A program made the position numbers and the translations under genes. Below the pieces are notes generated by a model. The model saw only the letters and a list, made by a program, of their open reading frames with translations. It did no database searches and was not told the origin of the DNA. Below, piece by piece: positions 1-12,174 of a DNA stretch of 64,000 nt (its first letter is position 1; each line of letters starts with the position of its first letter). The stretch is from Leguminivora glycinivorella (Eukaryota; Arthropoda; Insecta; Lepidoptera; Tortricidae): assembly GCF_023078275.1 (NCBI RefSeq), contig NC_062980.1, forward strand, positions 318,001-382,000, read 5' to 3'.

Positions 1-312
1 TTTTTTGTTAGGAAAATGAAATCAAAAAAGTTACATGAAAAGATTTCTTAATTTATATTTAAAGTTAATTATTTTAATGTAAAGTATCATGTGTTAAAAT
101 ATCTGCAACTAATAAATTAGGACCTTATATACACTGATATGAATACCTATGGGGTCCAAATTGAAATCTCATTATTTTTAATGACTTAGATCTTTATAGA
201 AAAGCAAATTTTCCCTTTGAACCCCTGCGATAAACTATTATCGTTACTGTACTACTTATTGCAAAGCATTGTCCTACTATACTGAATTGCAACCAATTTT
301 TTATCCATTAAA
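1..312. other. AT-rich, nothing recognised
   Basis: No open frame, RNA gene or repeat structure that I can support. Confidence 0.5.
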
Positions 313-480
313 AGAATTAGAATTAGAATTAGAATTATTTATTGCATATCACATTACAAGCATTAGATGGAGTGGAACATATAGGTATACATGTGACACC
401 CTGTAAGGGCACATCAATATAGAAAGCGATGTCTCTCGGTCATTGCAAATCGTCTGAATACTTAGATGCTAAGGCCATCA
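313..480 (-). mobile_element. LINE/SINE 3' tail, minus orientation
   Basis: Four to five AGAATT hexamers (about 318-347) run directly into TTATTTATTGC and a non-coding stretch. Read on the minus strand this is a retroposon 3' UTR ending in a simple-repeat tail. The same layout, simple repeat then TTTATTT, recurs at 25830, 38080 and 38790. The family is not identified. Confidence 0.4.
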
Positions 481-754
481 AGTCAAGTCATTCCATATTG
501 CAATATTGCAACAGTTTTTAGCATTTGTGCTACCAAAATGGAACGGTAGGTAGAAACTACCCTTAGAAATTCCCTTTGTTATTTTTTGTTGAGATGCCTA
601 CCAGCCGACTGTAAGGTAAGCTGCGTCATTCACTGGCGATTACTCGGTCATTTCTTAGACATTCGTTAACGCTTAATTCGCGCCGTGACGCAAACAGTCA
701 CCTTCGTCTGTAGATTACTTCTAAATGGACTCCTTTAGTTTGAGATATCACACT

Positions 755-850
755 GTTAAAAATTGAAATAATACATAGTAGTGTGACTACTTAAAAAACA
801 CAAATCAAAATATTTGTTAAAATAATTTGATTTGTTCCCATAGTTGCATA
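755..850 (+). mobile_element. SINE tail fragment (28.1-kb SINE family)
   Basis: About 75 bases matching, almost without change, the reverse complement of 28038-28113, which is the tail of the tRNA-derived SINE at 28.1 kb. Shared landmarks are TAGTAGTGTGACTAC and a TTTGATTTGTTCCCATAG block. The tRNA-like head is missing here, so this is a 5'-truncated copy. Confidence 0.6.
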
Positions 851-966
851 TCACACTGTTGTTTAACGAGCGAGATGATACCGAGGTGATTTGTCATTAC
901 ACAGGCGTTAAAATATAATCATCGCTCTTACACCACGTGTTCCTCATACAATGGCATTTCGTTCAG

Positions 967-1092
967 CCTAGCCGAAATGACAATCGTTGACGTCTGTCAG
1001 TCTGGCTCTGTTGCACCAATATGGAAGAGCGATAGAGATAACTAGCTAAAATAACGACAGAAAATGAGCGTTTGTGTATTTGGCTACGTAAC
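967..1092. mobile_element. MITE, GTAGCCGAATGGCA family (diverged)
   Basis: The left end CTAGCCGAAATGA and right end ATTTGGCTACG are degenerate versions of the inverted termini at 13790, 19515 and 24240. Internal landmarks shared with those copies are GCTCTGT, AATATGGAAGAGCGATAG and GAGCGTTTGTG. Non-coding. Confidence 0.6.
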
Positions 1093-1636
1093 CTGGGTAC
1101 ACCACCCCGCCAATAGTTGCGTCTCATAGTCATCTATCATTCAATCACACTGCTCTATTAAGGGTTTCCAGTTCCAACATTCGTACAGATCCGTTCAGCA
1201 TTCCGACGCGTAAGCGTCTCCATAGTAACGAGCGATTCCGCGTCGACAGGTTTGGGGAGACCCTAACTGCGAGAGTCAGTTGCGCTTGCGCCTCGTTCGC
1301 TACGAAGTAGATTTGACGTCGGAGTCTACTTATTTGACTTCTCTAACCATGTCCATCCAACTCTTGCCTCTTTCACCCATCTGCATCATAATAAAGTATG
1401 AATATTCATGGCATTCATCCACCTACGCCAAGGAATGGAAATGCGTCCGTGACGAGTCAGATACTATTCATGCAATTAAGCGATTTCGCACGAGTTGAGA
1501 CTTCGAGCGGTGTTCTGATTGTAAATGCTGTTATTGTTTTGATATTAGACCGATCTTCCACTATAAATTTACGTCTGACGTTTTACAAGTTCGGATAGTT
1601 GGAAAAATTTGCGCGACTAGTTTGATGCCAACTGTG
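1093..1636. other. Intergenic, moderately GC-rich
   Basis: Short frames only, overlapping in several phases without family resemblance. No gene seen. Confidence 0.4.
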
Positions 1637-1901
1637 ACGACCGGTCTGGCGCAGTCGGTAGTGACCCTGCCTGCTGCGCCGCGGTCCCGGGTTCGAATCC
1701 CGGTAAGGGCATTTATTTGTGTGATGAGCACAGATTGTTCCTGAGTCATAGATGTTTTCTATGTATATAAGTATTTATATTATATTATATATATCGTTGT
1801 CTGAGTACCCACAACACAAGCCTTCTTGAGCTTACCGTGGGGCTCAGTCAATCTGTGTAAGAATGTCCTATAATATTTATTTATTTATTTATTATTATTT
1901 A
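1637..1901 (+). mobile_element. tRNA-derived SINE (family A)
   Basis: The head has pol III promoter boxes: box A CTGGCGCAGTCGG and box B GGTTCGAATCC, followed by CCGGTAAGGGCATTTATTTG. The body (TGTGATGAGCACAGA, CCTGAGTCATAG) ends in a TTTATTTATT-rich tail. Two more copies lie at 36008-36269 (minus) and 40297-40560 (plus). The head is not a functional tRNA because acceptor-stem pairing is lost. It matches a SINE type I know to be common in Lepidoptera. Confidence 0.85.
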
Positions 1902-2660
1902 TAACTGTAACTGTACCTAGTGTTTACGGAAAGGCGGTCGTCAAACCGATTTGGATTAAGATGCCAAACTAAACAGTTTGCCATCATAGACGCGAAAAAG
2001 CGAAACATGTCATCTAATCTATGGTCCGACAAACGGTAAAAATTAAAAAGTTGCAACATAGTATAGTCATTCTATTTTCTTTATACCACACAGAGCGGTA
2101 GCAGCCCGCCTGATGGTAATCAGTCATTTCCATGTATGTATTGATTTGAAAGGGGCGATATTACTGTAATTCATCATGTCTTCGACTATAAAAACGTGAA
2201 TGTCGAGTCTTTCAAAAAATAACTATTATACCATACCATTATGTAGCTCGAAAGTGTCAAAAGTATCAAAACCTTCAAAATCATTCATAATCGGTCTCGC
2301 AATGTAACTATAAGTTGTAAAATCTGTGTAAGTGATCCAATGCTCGCATCAAACAGTTCTAAAAACTTTAGCAAATTTAAAAATCTGAATACAGCTCTGA
2401 GTTATCCAAGATGAATGTCGCATAATGCTGGATTATCATAATTAATGGAAAACTTGCTGGAAGCTCGCGGATGGAATAAACTATGGCAAGTTGTACTTGT
2501 ATCTAGTTTAAAACTTGAAATTGGGCAACAGTTATCTAGTTATAACTACAGAAAGATTCAGGAGAGGTGAGTAAGATTAAGCCTGCACAATTGCACATTC
2601 AAGTAAGTTATTAGCATCAACTGATTCTCTATCTACCACGAGTTTTTTTACACATCTCAG
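1902..2660. other. AT-rich, no gene
   Basis: A string around 2095-2125 (CAGCCCGCCTGATGGTAA) resembles the LINE 3' tails elsewhere in the window. A good donor-like GAGAG/GTGAGTAAG sits near 2565, but no exon can be built to it. Otherwise empty. Confidence 0.4.
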
Positions 2661-2760
2661 ACCGTTTTCACATTATCCGATCCGATGTCGGATGTCGGAA
2701 GGATTTCAGTGGAAAAAATCCAAGATTTCCTACATCCGATATCGATCGGATAATGTGACA
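2661..2760. mobile_element. Palindromic MITE, CACATTATCCGATC family
   Basis: Inverted termini read TTTTCACATTATCCGATC on the left and GATCGGATAATGTGA on the right, with CGGATGTCGGAAGGATTTC inside. Near-complete copies are at 20827 and 24494, and a fragment is at 44225. It is about 100-135 bp and has no coding capacity. Confidence 0.75.
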
Positions 2761-2844
2761 TTAAGGCTGTCGATTAACATATTTTAAAACGTAAAACAAA
2801 TTAATGGGTGTGTAGCTTTACTCCTGCTCCCATCTTATGTAATA

Positions 2845-2998
2845 CTAGCTTTTGCCCGCGGCTTCGCTCGTGTTAGAAAGAGACAAAATGTAGCCTATGT
2901 TACTCTCCATCCCTTCAACAAAATCACGTCCATTCGTCGCTCCGTTTCGCCGTGAAAGACGGACAAAGAAACAGACACATACACTTTCCCATTTATAA
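2845..2998 (-). mobile_element. Helitron-like (Lep1-type) end
   Basis: Read on the minus strand the element ends in a GC-rich hairpin (GCGAAGCCGCGGGC) followed by AAAAGCTAG and a T in the flank. That is the CTRR-plus-T 3' signature of Helitrons. The upstream block TTTCACGGCGAAACGGAGCG is shared with copies at 14641-14810 and 41014-41182. Nonautonomous. Confidence 0.7.
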
Positions 2999-2999
2999 T

Positions 3000-3427
3000 A
3001 CTTATTATTAAGTATGGATGTAGTTAGATTTACTGATAAGTAAGCTCGTTTACCAATATACTTATACTTCTTAGGTAAGCTGCATAAATCAAAACTTTAT
3101 CATTTATTAATGAATACTATTACTACTTGTATTTAATAAACCCCTTGTTTTCTGCAATAAACTGTTTATGACTGCCTAAAAGGTGTTCGGCATTTGTCCC
3201 CACTTGTGTGCCCCGTCACGTCCGCCGTTTAGTGCCTCCCCGGTTCCCCCGTTACAGGCGTTACGGGGCGGAGGCAACGCAGGAGACTGAGGTGACGCAA
3301 GTGAATTAGGCCCGAGAGGCGAGACCCACGTAGCCAACTACTGCCCAAAATATCAACCCGTAAATGCTTTTACGACTGAACAAAACAGTTTAGGCACGTA
3401 CAGTCTATTTATAGTACATTACATCAG
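3000..3427. other. GC-richer block of unknown nature
   Basis: 3180-3330 is markedly GC-richer than its surroundings, with a small CCCCGT/ACGGGG hairpin near 3248-3269. There is no open frame across it. It is probably repeat-derived. Confidence 0.3.
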
Positions 3428-3747
3428 AGGCCGGGAAAATGAGGATTTCCGGCCAAGTGGGTATATACGGCCGAGCGAGCGTGCGAGCGAGGCCGGATAG
3501 GGATACGAGGGATTTTCACGCCGAGGCATGTATAGTGCTTTTCTCAAACATACAATGAAATAAAAAAAAATGCTCTAAAGGACAATATTTTATAAAAAAA
3601 AGTTACTTTGCAGGCCTAGGCCTGAAAAATAATATGAAATCCCTTTACAGTCCTCTCGAGTTGTTGCGCCCAAAAAGCGATACTTCCCAGCCCATTTTAA
3701 GGAACGTAAAGACAATATTTCATTGCATGTTTGAGAAAAATCTATTT
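3428..3747. mobile_element. Palindromic dispersed element
   Basis: A hairpin GGCCGGGAAA/TTTCCGGCC (3429-3455) is followed by a G+C-rich GAGCGAGCG block. A pair of inverted ends follows, CTTTTCTCAAACATACAATG at about 3539 and its near-complement CATTGCATGTTTGAGAAAAA at about 3721. The segment between the inverted ends is about 200 bp and non-coding, as expected of a MITE. Confidence 0.55.
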
Positions 3748-6393
3748 TAGTACTTGTAGCGAAGGTTGTAAGTAGCTATTAAAATGGCAAACATTTACAA
3801 AAACCTAAAGATCTCCCTTTTTTGTGGTCAGGTTCTCTTATCGCCCGCCCAAAGAGTCTACATCCTGCCTACTTCATGATGTACAAAGATAAAAATGTTT
3901 TGAAAGTGTACAATAAAAGTTTTGCTTGTAAAGCACAAATGTAGTATATTTTTGACCGGTATTCTAAGTTTTAATTGTTCACATTTACATATCTGTCCGT
4001 TCGTAATGTGTTCTTCTGTTTTTCTATGCGACAATCACAATTCGGTATTATTAGATGTTTCCCATAATTATGAAATCATTTAAAATGTTATTATATACCT
4101 GTGTAAAAATTATTAGACGGTCCTTTCATTGTATTAAAAAATATGCTCCTTTTTAGGTACTACTTATTCTAAAACCCAACTTATGTCTAAAATCAAATAT
4201 CGAAGTTCCTTAGAAGCATGTTACCACGCTTTTAGTCTGTAAATTTCGGCCAATTTATTCCTAAAATGGCCTATTATAATAATGCATAATCTACATAAAA
4301 TACTTCTCTAAAACAAATAACCTTTAGGCGGTACTTTGCATAAACTTGGATAAAAAAGAGCTCTCGGCAAACGCGTTGTGTCTCATTAAAAGTGCATGAA
4401 GCTCTGTAATAACCTGCCCTTACGTTCCCCTTAATAAACGAGAGAGGGCGAATCTAGTTTTAAAGAAATCAGAAGAGAGTATAGGTATGTGTGGTACATA
4501 TGTACAGTAAACGGCGATAAAGAATTCACATCGGTCTTTGGAAAGAGACAATTAACGTCACATAAGCAAGAAAAAGACAACGCTCTACGAAGATGATAAA
4601 CCGATATGCATTATTTTTCGCCGTTTACTGCAGCTCAACGAAACTTTAGCACAACTACGCAGCAACATAAATTATGGAAGCAAATGACTAGATGTTGTTC
4701 TTCTTCTTCAACCTAGCATTTTCCCGGCGCCAGGGTCCGCTTTTCTGCTTAGTCTTCTCCAAGCAATGACTAGACGTTAAAGCTCTAATACACGCTGCCT
4801 AATAAGACAAGACTTTTCTCACTCGACACTAGCGACTCTCGATCGTGGTGTCTAAATCTACTCCGTGGCTGTAGCTTGGCTCAAACTACGCAATATATTT
4901 TTTGCAGAATAAACTTACACACCTAAACGACGCTAGCGTCTTTAGAGCGTCGACGTCTAGTTATAAAACGGTGGTGCAACATTTTACTTACACTGACTAC
5001 TTGACTAGACGTCATCGTCACAACAGGAAACACACTTACAGTACAGTTCTTAAATAGAAGCATTACTGTTCCGTTTGCCTACTCCCGCGGGCACTAGGTA
5101 CTGTCAATTCTTTGCTCACTATAGCGAAGAATTGAACTGTCGAAACGTAAATGGCTTGGCGGCGAATGTCACTCATTTCACATTTCGCTAAGGAAATTAA
5201 CTGTTCCAGCGGTCATGTTCACGCCACATGCATCTGAAGTTGCAGTGAAAGCTGAAATTAGTTTATTTTAAAATACAGATCAACTGAGTGAACCATTAGT
5301 TGTATTTTTTTTCTTTTTCCCTCCAGCTTCTGACGTTCTATTTTATAACGGTGAACTGAATAGGTATCCAGTCTAAAGTTCACTCGTACGCGCTGTACAA
5401 TATGGTTTGTTAAGCTGTAAGAATCCTTCGCTGGAACTGGCCTGAGAAGCAGAGAGTGCTCTTCAGTGCAATCATTACTGTTATACTATCCCTGCTATGC
5501 CTGCACTAGACCATACAATAATCAACCTTTGCCAACCATCTTTAAGTGTAAATTTAAAGAGTAGTCTCCTTTTTATATGCGTGTTTAACTAAATTCGAAC
5601 TTTTACAAAACAGTTTTATAGTCGAAATTAGATAAGGATTTGTACCTACATCCTTCGCGGCCGTAGGGGTTTTCAGTGATTTGTGTTTCTATGCAAATTC
5701 AAATCTTTACATAACGGTCTCACGGTCGAAGTTAAATAAAAGGTATTCGTTTTATCGACTACAGGAGTTATTAAAGACTGTGAAGCTAAGAGTAGGGAGT
5801 AGAGCGTGATTTTACGTTTAGGGCCAAGTTCTTAAGCCTTAGTTTTAAAAAGTCGTATGTGGTTAAATCTCCTTCATTCAATACGATCTTTGTAAATTTA
5901 GAAGGAATCGTCCTTAAATGTCCCATGGCTATAAATGTAAAGTTTGTATATCTGCTCGATCTGGGAAGTTCGCGAAAGTTTTCCACTGATTTATTGATAA
6001 ACAGAACGTGACTGTTATGTGATATCTGAAACGAAAACTTTGTCGCTCGTATCGAGAAAACAATTTGAAACTGTTGATAAACAACGTAGTTATTGTAAGT
6101 ATTTTAGGTTTGAGCTAGATGTTTTTTACTTATTTTATAATTTCACCTTTGTGAGGGCAAGCTTCGAAATCGTGAAAACAATATTGATGTTTACACTGAT
6201 TGATGTTTTTGTTTTCTATAGAGATTGTCAATATTAAGTCTTTTTAAATATAACAAATAATAGAAAGTCACTTACGTATCGTACATAAACACATTTATAA
6301 TAACACATATTTTTAGCTCGTTGAGCATATCAATGCTCATTTCATTACGAGATTCTTGGAATAGGTATCATCATTCGCTTGCCTTTATCTAAA
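3748..6393. other. Intergenic; two small items
   Basis: No gene is seen. 4690-4770 read on the minus strand resembles the extreme 3' end of a LINE frame (GPWRREN, then a (GAA)n tract). 5106-5136 folds as a short hairpin, CAATTCTTTGCT with AGCGAAGAATTG. The rest is AT-rich with only chance frames. Confidence 0.4.
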
Positions 6394-6545
6394 TTACCTG
6401 TGGTCGGCGCAGCATGTGGTTTTCTTCCATACCTCTCTATCGGACGTCATCTCATCATTCACTTGCACTCGTTCCACGTCACCTCTCACGCACTCCATCC
6501 ACCTTTTTCTTCGGCTTTCCTCTCCGGCTTCCCCGTTGTATATGA
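6394..6545 (-). pseudogene. LINE ORF2 C-terminus (RTE-like)
   Basis: The minus-strand frame ending at 6394 reads RRKRWMECVRGDVE, then DEMTSDREVWKK and TCCADHR before the stop. This is the usual C-terminal tail of RTE-type endonuclease/reverse transcriptase polyproteins (GRPKKRWMD..., DRxxWKK..., CCADP). Only the last 45-50 residues survive. The frame upstream is unrelated, so this is a dead, 5'-truncated copy. Seen: the motifs. Known: the family tail. Inferred: RTE rather than another clade. Confidence 0.8.
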
Positions 6546-6550
6546 AACAA

Positions 6551-6742
6551 AATAGTACATTACGATACAAGTACGAAAAAAAGGACGTTCTAAACGAGTG
6601 GCGATAAATTAAAACACGACCGAAGGGAGCACGTGGCAATTTTCTGAATTCACCGACGCCATCCGACATTTCGATCCACAGTTTCGACCTGGCATATAAT
6701 GAACCACTTCTTGTACTAGTGCGTAAAAGTAACACCATCTGT
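6551..6742. mobile_element. Dispersed repeat, TACATTACGATACAAGT family
   Basis: Shares TACGATACAAGT, ACGAGTGGCGATAAATTAAA and CGAAGGGAG with 10755-10890. It shares TTTCGACCTG and GAACCACTT with 8929-9079. It is non-coding and probably a MITE with partly inverted ends. Confidence 0.6.
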
Positions 6743-8160
6743 AATTCGGTACTGAAAAGGACATAATAATGTTCTTTAATAGGTGCGCAAAAATATTCCC
6801 ACTATTCCTACTCGTACGAGAAATAGCCACGAATTTTATTTAAAATTTAAATGAGTCTATTTCTCAACGGTCGCCAGTGGCGTTGCATAAAATTAGAGTT
6901 GCACAAAAAGCCTTTATGAGGTAACTGCAGCTAGGATGTCGCTGTGAACTCTGGCCTTTCAGTTAATGCACTTATATTACTTTAATATTACTCTGTTCTC
7001 AGCTTTGCCGGTGCCATCTACTACAGATTACATACTTATTAGGAGAAACACCATCTATAATAATAAGTTAGTATCCACTTGTAACAAAATAGAAGAACGA
7101 CATTTCGAAACCGTACCTACTCATGCATTAATTTTAAATTTGATTATTTTTTTTATTTACGAGTACCAGCTTCTTCGAATGTGATCTTATCTAAATATTA
7201 AAAAAATACGAATACCATTGCTATCATTTAGTTTCCTAAAGCATTCCTTATAACATGCTTTTTCTTACAAAATATGATTCTGATTACCGCACAATAATAA
7301 AAATCGTGACTCAATGCAAATTATTTAACTTGAAATGTATTTTACAGCAACTGCGTGGTATTACCTACAAATCTGGCGACCTAGCCAAAGTCAAAAACTT
7401 TTGCGCAAATACAGAAGAATGAGTAGAGAGAGCTATACGTTTAGCCAAAATCACTAATACCAAAGAGATAGATAAAGTCTAAAAAAGAAACGTATCTCGG
7501 AACCATAGAGAAAAAGGTACGGTGGGCTAAATGGCGATACACCTTTGGGGAACTCTCGACTAGATGGCGCTAATTTTATTTTTATTTTTATTTTACTTTA
7601 TTAGGTACACCAAACAGATTTCGTACAAAATCTTGATAACAATTAAAACTTATACTAAGTGGCTTAAAACTAGCACGAGATCCAAAACAAGTGTACTCAG
7701 CATGTTTTACAATTCATCGGAAACAATAATGATATTTGATATTTTAACGAATATCAAGCTAAGAATATGGGCCAAATTGTCAAAACTTAAGTTCAAAGTT
7801 TTAAGCCTGTGCCGAGAGATGGCAGTCTATGCACTGTGACTACACATTTTCTTTGGCAGTAGTAATTCTCTAGAAACTCGATCTTCTTTGCTAATACGGA
7901 AGGGCGATAGAGAGAGATACGTAGATACGCTACGCTACGGAGCATTTACAATATACGTAAGTATAAGTGTAACGGGCTAGCACTGATTGACTGATTGATC
8001 TATTCGCGGATTAGCAAAAGTAATCTTCCAGATTTTCATTAACATGGATTTCCGCAAAGTAACACCTGAATCCATAGATCATTTTTGATTATGTTTTTTT
8101 ATTTCCGCTATCTAAAGGTTGTCTGGTAAAGATCGCTCTTTAGCGATAAGACCGCCTATC
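6743..8160. other. AT-rich, no gene
   Basis: Open frames at 6966-7184 and 7564-7839 have no family resemblance, no splice context and strongly AT-driven composition. 7890-7945 carries a fragment related to the GTAGCCGAATGGCA MITE core (GGAAGGGCGATAGAGAG). Confidence 0.4.
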
Positions 8161-8245
8161 GTTTGCCTATTTATAATCATTTGTTTTGTCTCCACTGTAT
8201 CTTTTGCTGAGGTGTGCCAATAAAGAGTATTCTATCTATCTATTT
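8160..8245 (+). mobile_element. LINE 3' tail with ATCT repeat
   Basis: GAGGTGTGCCAATAAAGAG followed by TATTCTATCTATCTATTT is a retroposon 3' end with an AATAAA signal and a short (CTAT)n tail. The same layout occurs at 34720-34992. Confidence 0.5.
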
Positions 8246-8928
8246 TTCTCCGTGGCATATCTCAGGCGTGTCTGTAATCTGTGTCAGGTCAACAAACGCA
8301 ATATCTTGTAAAAGGGAGCTTACATCGAATCCACGTGAGCAAATACCTACATTCATTCAATTTTCTCGCGAAAGTCGCATAGAAAGACACTTAGTAGCTT
8401 AAAGATCTTATATTGTCACTACTTTTAAAAAATCTCGTATCTCATGCTTCTCCTCAAAGTTAAAACGCAGTAAGTCTATATGCATTCCATACATACTTAC
8501 TACAATTTTCTTTTCATTGACAGACGAAGATACAAGTTTTTTTAAAAGTAGTGACGATATTCGTCTTGCTATACAAAAATGGAGTATATCCAGTGGCCGT
8601 ATGATACCTTTTTGCCTTAGAAATACCACGTATTTCTTCGTATTTCAGAGTTAAATCGTCTTAAAGGACTCGTAAATTTAATGTGAAAGAGCTAAGAGCC
8701 ATAATATCATAATAGTTCAGATGGCCATAGAAACTGAGATAGGTACGGTGTGTTGGGGTTATTACTCCTAGCTTATTACAAAAAGTAATAAACTTGTATA
8801 CTTTCATGTGCTCTGTCTACCCCTTTATAGGATACAGGCGTGATTGTATGTACAAATAGTACATACATTCACGTTTATTGAAACAGTTTTAAATCGTTTT
8901 CTCAATATAAGAAATCAGCGGAACACAG
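8246..8928. other. Intergenic, nothing recognised
   Basis: Only short chance frames. No repeat in this window matches it. Confidence 0.4.
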
Positions 8929-9080
8929 GAAAACGACCCAAGGGAGTATTTAAAATCGACAAGTCACGAGTTACGAATTTATTTTACGCACGTGTATGGT
9001 ACGACGTTTTTAGTACAGATGGCCCTTTGAAGTTTCGACCTGACAAGAAAAGAAATGAACCACTTTGCTCACTAGTGTGG
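8929..9080. mobile_element. Dispersed repeat, TACGATACAAGT family (right part)
   Basis: Carries the right half of the element at 6551: CCAAGGGAGTATTTAAAATC, CACGTGTATGGTACGACG, TTTCGACCTG. It ends abruptly where the (GGAC)n element begins at 9082, so the later element probably inserted into or beside it. Confidence 0.55.
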
Positions 9081-9081
9081 G

Positions 9082-9645
9082 AAAAAACCGGCCAAGAGCG
9101 TGTCGGGCCACGCTCAGTGTAGGGTTCCGTAGTTTTCCGTATTTTTCTCAAAAACTACTGAACCTATCAAGTTCGAAACTATTTTCCTAGAAAGTATTTA
9201 TAAAGTTCCACTTTTGTGATTTTTTTTCATATTTTTTAAACATATGGTTCAAAAGTTAGAGGGGGGGGACACACTTTTTTTTCCTTTAGGAGCGATTATT
9301 TCCGAAAATATTAATATTATCAAAAAACTATTTTAGCAAACCCTTATTCATTTTTAAATACCTATCCAACAATATATCACACGTTGGGGTTGGAATGAAA
9401 AAAAAATCTGTCCCCACTTTACGTGTAGGGGGGGTACCCTAAAAAAACATTTTTTTCCATTTTTTATTTTTTCACTTTGTCGGCGTGATTGATATACATA
9501 TTGGTACCAAATTTCAGCTATCTAGTGCTAACGGTCACTGAGATTATCCACGGACGGACGGACGGACGGACGGACAGACGGACAGACAGACAGACAGATA
9601 TGGCGAAACTATAAGGGTTCCTAGTTGACTACGGAACCCTAAAAA
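9082..9645 (+). mobile_element. (GGAC)n dispersed element, copy 1
   Basis: Full-length copy. It starts AAAACCGGCCAAGAGCGTG, carries TAGGGTTCCGTAG near the left end and ACTACGGAACCCTAAAAA at the right end (these pair as a subterminal inverted repeat), and has a GGAC/AGAC array at 9553-9597. No coding capacity. Other copies: 23016, 24646, 27314, 29216, 43684 and 46109. It resembles microsatellite-associated interspersed elements described in Lepidoptera; that assignment is from memory. Confidence 0.8.
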
Positions 9646-10505
9646 CCATCATTTATACTGAAAAAGTTATTGCAGTAATCGCCAAAGTCATATTTAACGC
9701 GTCATTTCTTCAAACCGGAATAAGCTACACACATAGTTATTTGAAATAAGTATGTAACAGAATGATCGCTTTCACAATATAACCCCAAGGCACCATAATT
9801 GTATTTTAAAACCTCTTTACTTTTGCCTCTAATCGATGTTACCTGCTCTCAGAAACAGATGCAATTTTAAATTGTTGAAGATTGTGTAAGTTTTAAAGAG
9901 TTTTTAATGGCTTCGCTAAGCTTAAACTGGATTTTCTCAAAGAACTTTACTAGAAAATCTGACTCCTATTCTAAGAGTACTTGTTATTTTGTACTTTGCA
10001 TTGTGTTATTTTAATGACTAGCTATTAACGGCGACTTTGCCCGCGTGGCGCTTCCTCTCCTCTTTGCGAGTGATTACATGTCATTTTTAATGATTTTTAG
10101 GAGACCTTGCATCGCATACATCTACGAAGTAATTTCATAAAACTTACCAAGGATGCTGGCGGCATATCTTCGCTGTATGCGAATAGTTAATAAACTGAAT
10201 TTGTTTGAAATCCATACCAATTTCCCTTATAACATAATATTTTAAGGCCCAGCCCAACCATCCAGTTGAAATATAATTCTCCCCATTTGACTGTCCGCAG
10301 TAAACCCGTATTTGCGCAATTAATTCCATATTCCGTAAAAAGGCAAACCACTCTCATTTAAAATGCTCAAGAGAACTCGCCCGAAACAGCTCATCATAAC
10401 GGAGTAATCCCGGAGATACACTCAGGTACATGTACCCTGGGAGGATTATACGAGAAAAGCCAGCCTATTACAGTCTGCAGTAAAAAAAAAAATTGGTAGG
10501 TACCT
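9646..10505. other. Intergenic, nothing recognised
   Basis: AT-rich with no supported gene or repeat. Confidence 0.4.
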
Positions 10506-10510
10506 ATCCG

Positions 10511-10663
10511 ATGGGAAGGCGCAGGTACCGATGGATTGATGAGATCCAGAAATATCAGTGTGATCGTGAAGTGACCGAGTGGATTCAGGTAGGACAGAAG
10601 CGAAGGGCGGTGTCGGAGGCCAAGGTCCACTTCGGGTCGCTGAGCCAGCGCAGTAATAAGTAA
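10511..10663 (+). pseudogene. LINE ORF2 C-terminus
   Basis: A 50-residue frame, open from ATG at 10511 to TAA at 10661, begins MGRRRYRWIDEIQ and ends SEAKVHFGSLSQRSNK. The RGRRRYRW-D-I pattern followed by SEAKxHFGSLSxRS is a known C-terminal tail of arthropod non-LTR retrotransposon ORF2. The polymerase and endonuclease regions are missing upstream, so it is a truncated relic. The clade is not certain. Confidence 0.8.
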
Positions 10664-10754
10664 ATGCCTAGGTAAATACATAGTTATCATTCATTTTTAA
10701 GCAGCTATCGCACATATCACTACAATGCATACCTACCTATGTAGGTACATCAAA

Positions 10755-10890
10755 ATTAGTATATTACGATACAAGTGTGGAAAATAGGAAATACGAAACG
10801 AGTGGCGAATGGAGATAAATTAAAAAACTCAACCAAAGGGAGTTGCGAATTACCACACTTAGCAGCTGTATCGTAAAATGTTTTACAATA
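10755..10890. mobile_element. Dispersed repeat, TACGATACAAGT family
   Basis: TATTACGATACAAGTGTGG, then GAAACGAGTGGCGAATGG and CCAAAGGGAGTTGCG. A GTATCGTAAAATGTTTTAC end is the approximate inverse of the start. It is the best-preserved short form of the family seen at 6551 and 8929. Confidence 0.6.
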
Positions 10891-11600
10891 CATAAATGGC
10901 CATTAAAATTTTTGACATAGTTGCACGTCGAGTTGATAACATGTTTGTTTGTCACTGTAAACATCAGAAATATGAAAATTCTCGCAATTCAAAAAGTACG
11001 TAGGTACTTACCTTAACTTTAATAAGCTACAATTTTAATTCAAAAGTTTTCAGGTTATCTCCTGTCTATACTCTATAAAAGCTAACCATTGAAAAGATAT
11101 GAGAGTCCTTTTTATAGCAGCTACCTCGAGGCGACGACATGAGGAAAATAAATTCCCGGCTTTAAGCCTCACTCTGCAAGGGATTTTGATTTATTCCCGT
11201 GGCCGGGTTAAATATGTATGACGGTAGGAGAACGATCGCACACTCTAGATTGAGCATTTCTGGATGCTGGATTGGAAATAATTCATACCTGTTACTTATA
11301 GTGTGCTTCGGAGAAAAATCTATCTATACTCGCAGGTGAATAGATTAGCACCTTCAGCACCACAGTTTATGATTCATTGGACCTAACGCACAAAAGTATT
11401 GCATGTAAGTTAGGGACAGATTCACAGAGAAATATTCCTTAGGTTTTATCTAATCTTTCTGTTACATAGCCGGGACTTATTTAAATAGTTGTAAATATAT
11501 AAAAAAAGAATTCGGGTACAATTTACCTATCAAAATACAGTAGTCATCCGGTGTGATATTACCTTTTTCTGAGTAGCAAATATCAAAATCGAAGTAGATT
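10891..11600. other. Intergenic, nothing recognised
   Basis: No gene. 11140-11220 has GC-richer sequence (TTCCCGTGGCCGGG) of unknown origin. Confidence 0.4.
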
Positions 11601-11798
11601 AAGGTACAGCGGGGCAAACTCGACTGGGGGACAAATGTAACTGGTCCATTTTTTCATGTTTTACAATGTTTGCATTATTAAATAGTGTCCACTGGTTATA
11701 TATGGTAGGCGTGTTCAGAACTCAACATCATAGTGTAGTAATGGAAAAAATGGATTAGGTACAATTGACCCCAGTCGAGATTTGTCCCGCTGTACCTT
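11601..11798. mobile_element. MITE with AAGGTACAGCGGGG ends, copy 1
   Basis: Left end AAGGTACAGCGGGGCAAAC and right end TTTGTCCCGCTGTACCTT are inverted repeats. Inverted similarity extends to about 40 bases per side (CGACTGGGG, AACTGGTCCATTTTT against AAAAATGGAT and CCCAGTCGAG). Non-coding, 198 bp. A second copy starts 574 bp downstream in the same orientation. Confidence 0.8.
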
Positions 11799-12174
11799 AC
11801 AGCAATTCAAGCGGTTGTTTATGTTGTAAAATTTTATTTCCCTAATACGGAAAAGCGATAGAAATTATAAGAAACTACGATACGCCACGGGGAGTGAGTT
11901 GGTGATGTTGTCCAGATTATTTACATAATTGTAAAATAAAAAGTAGAACTGATTCTATGGGTACAAGATCTATAGGATGCGATCAATACCTGAGCCTATC
12001 TATATGCAACGCCTATTTCGCGTATCCAGCAGAAGGCCTCCTTTATTACGACACTTCTCGGGTTTAAACCCGTCCATTACGGGAAGCCCGATATGATTAC
12101 TACGAGTATGCCGGTGGCTTAGATTTATCTACCTACGGTACTTCCTTTAAACGTCTGAAAGGAATTTCTTTTTC

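Noticed and set aside
1561..1749. 62-codon minus-strand frame
   Set aside because: It is antisense to the tRNA-derived SINE. The same peptide pattern would occur at every SINE copy.
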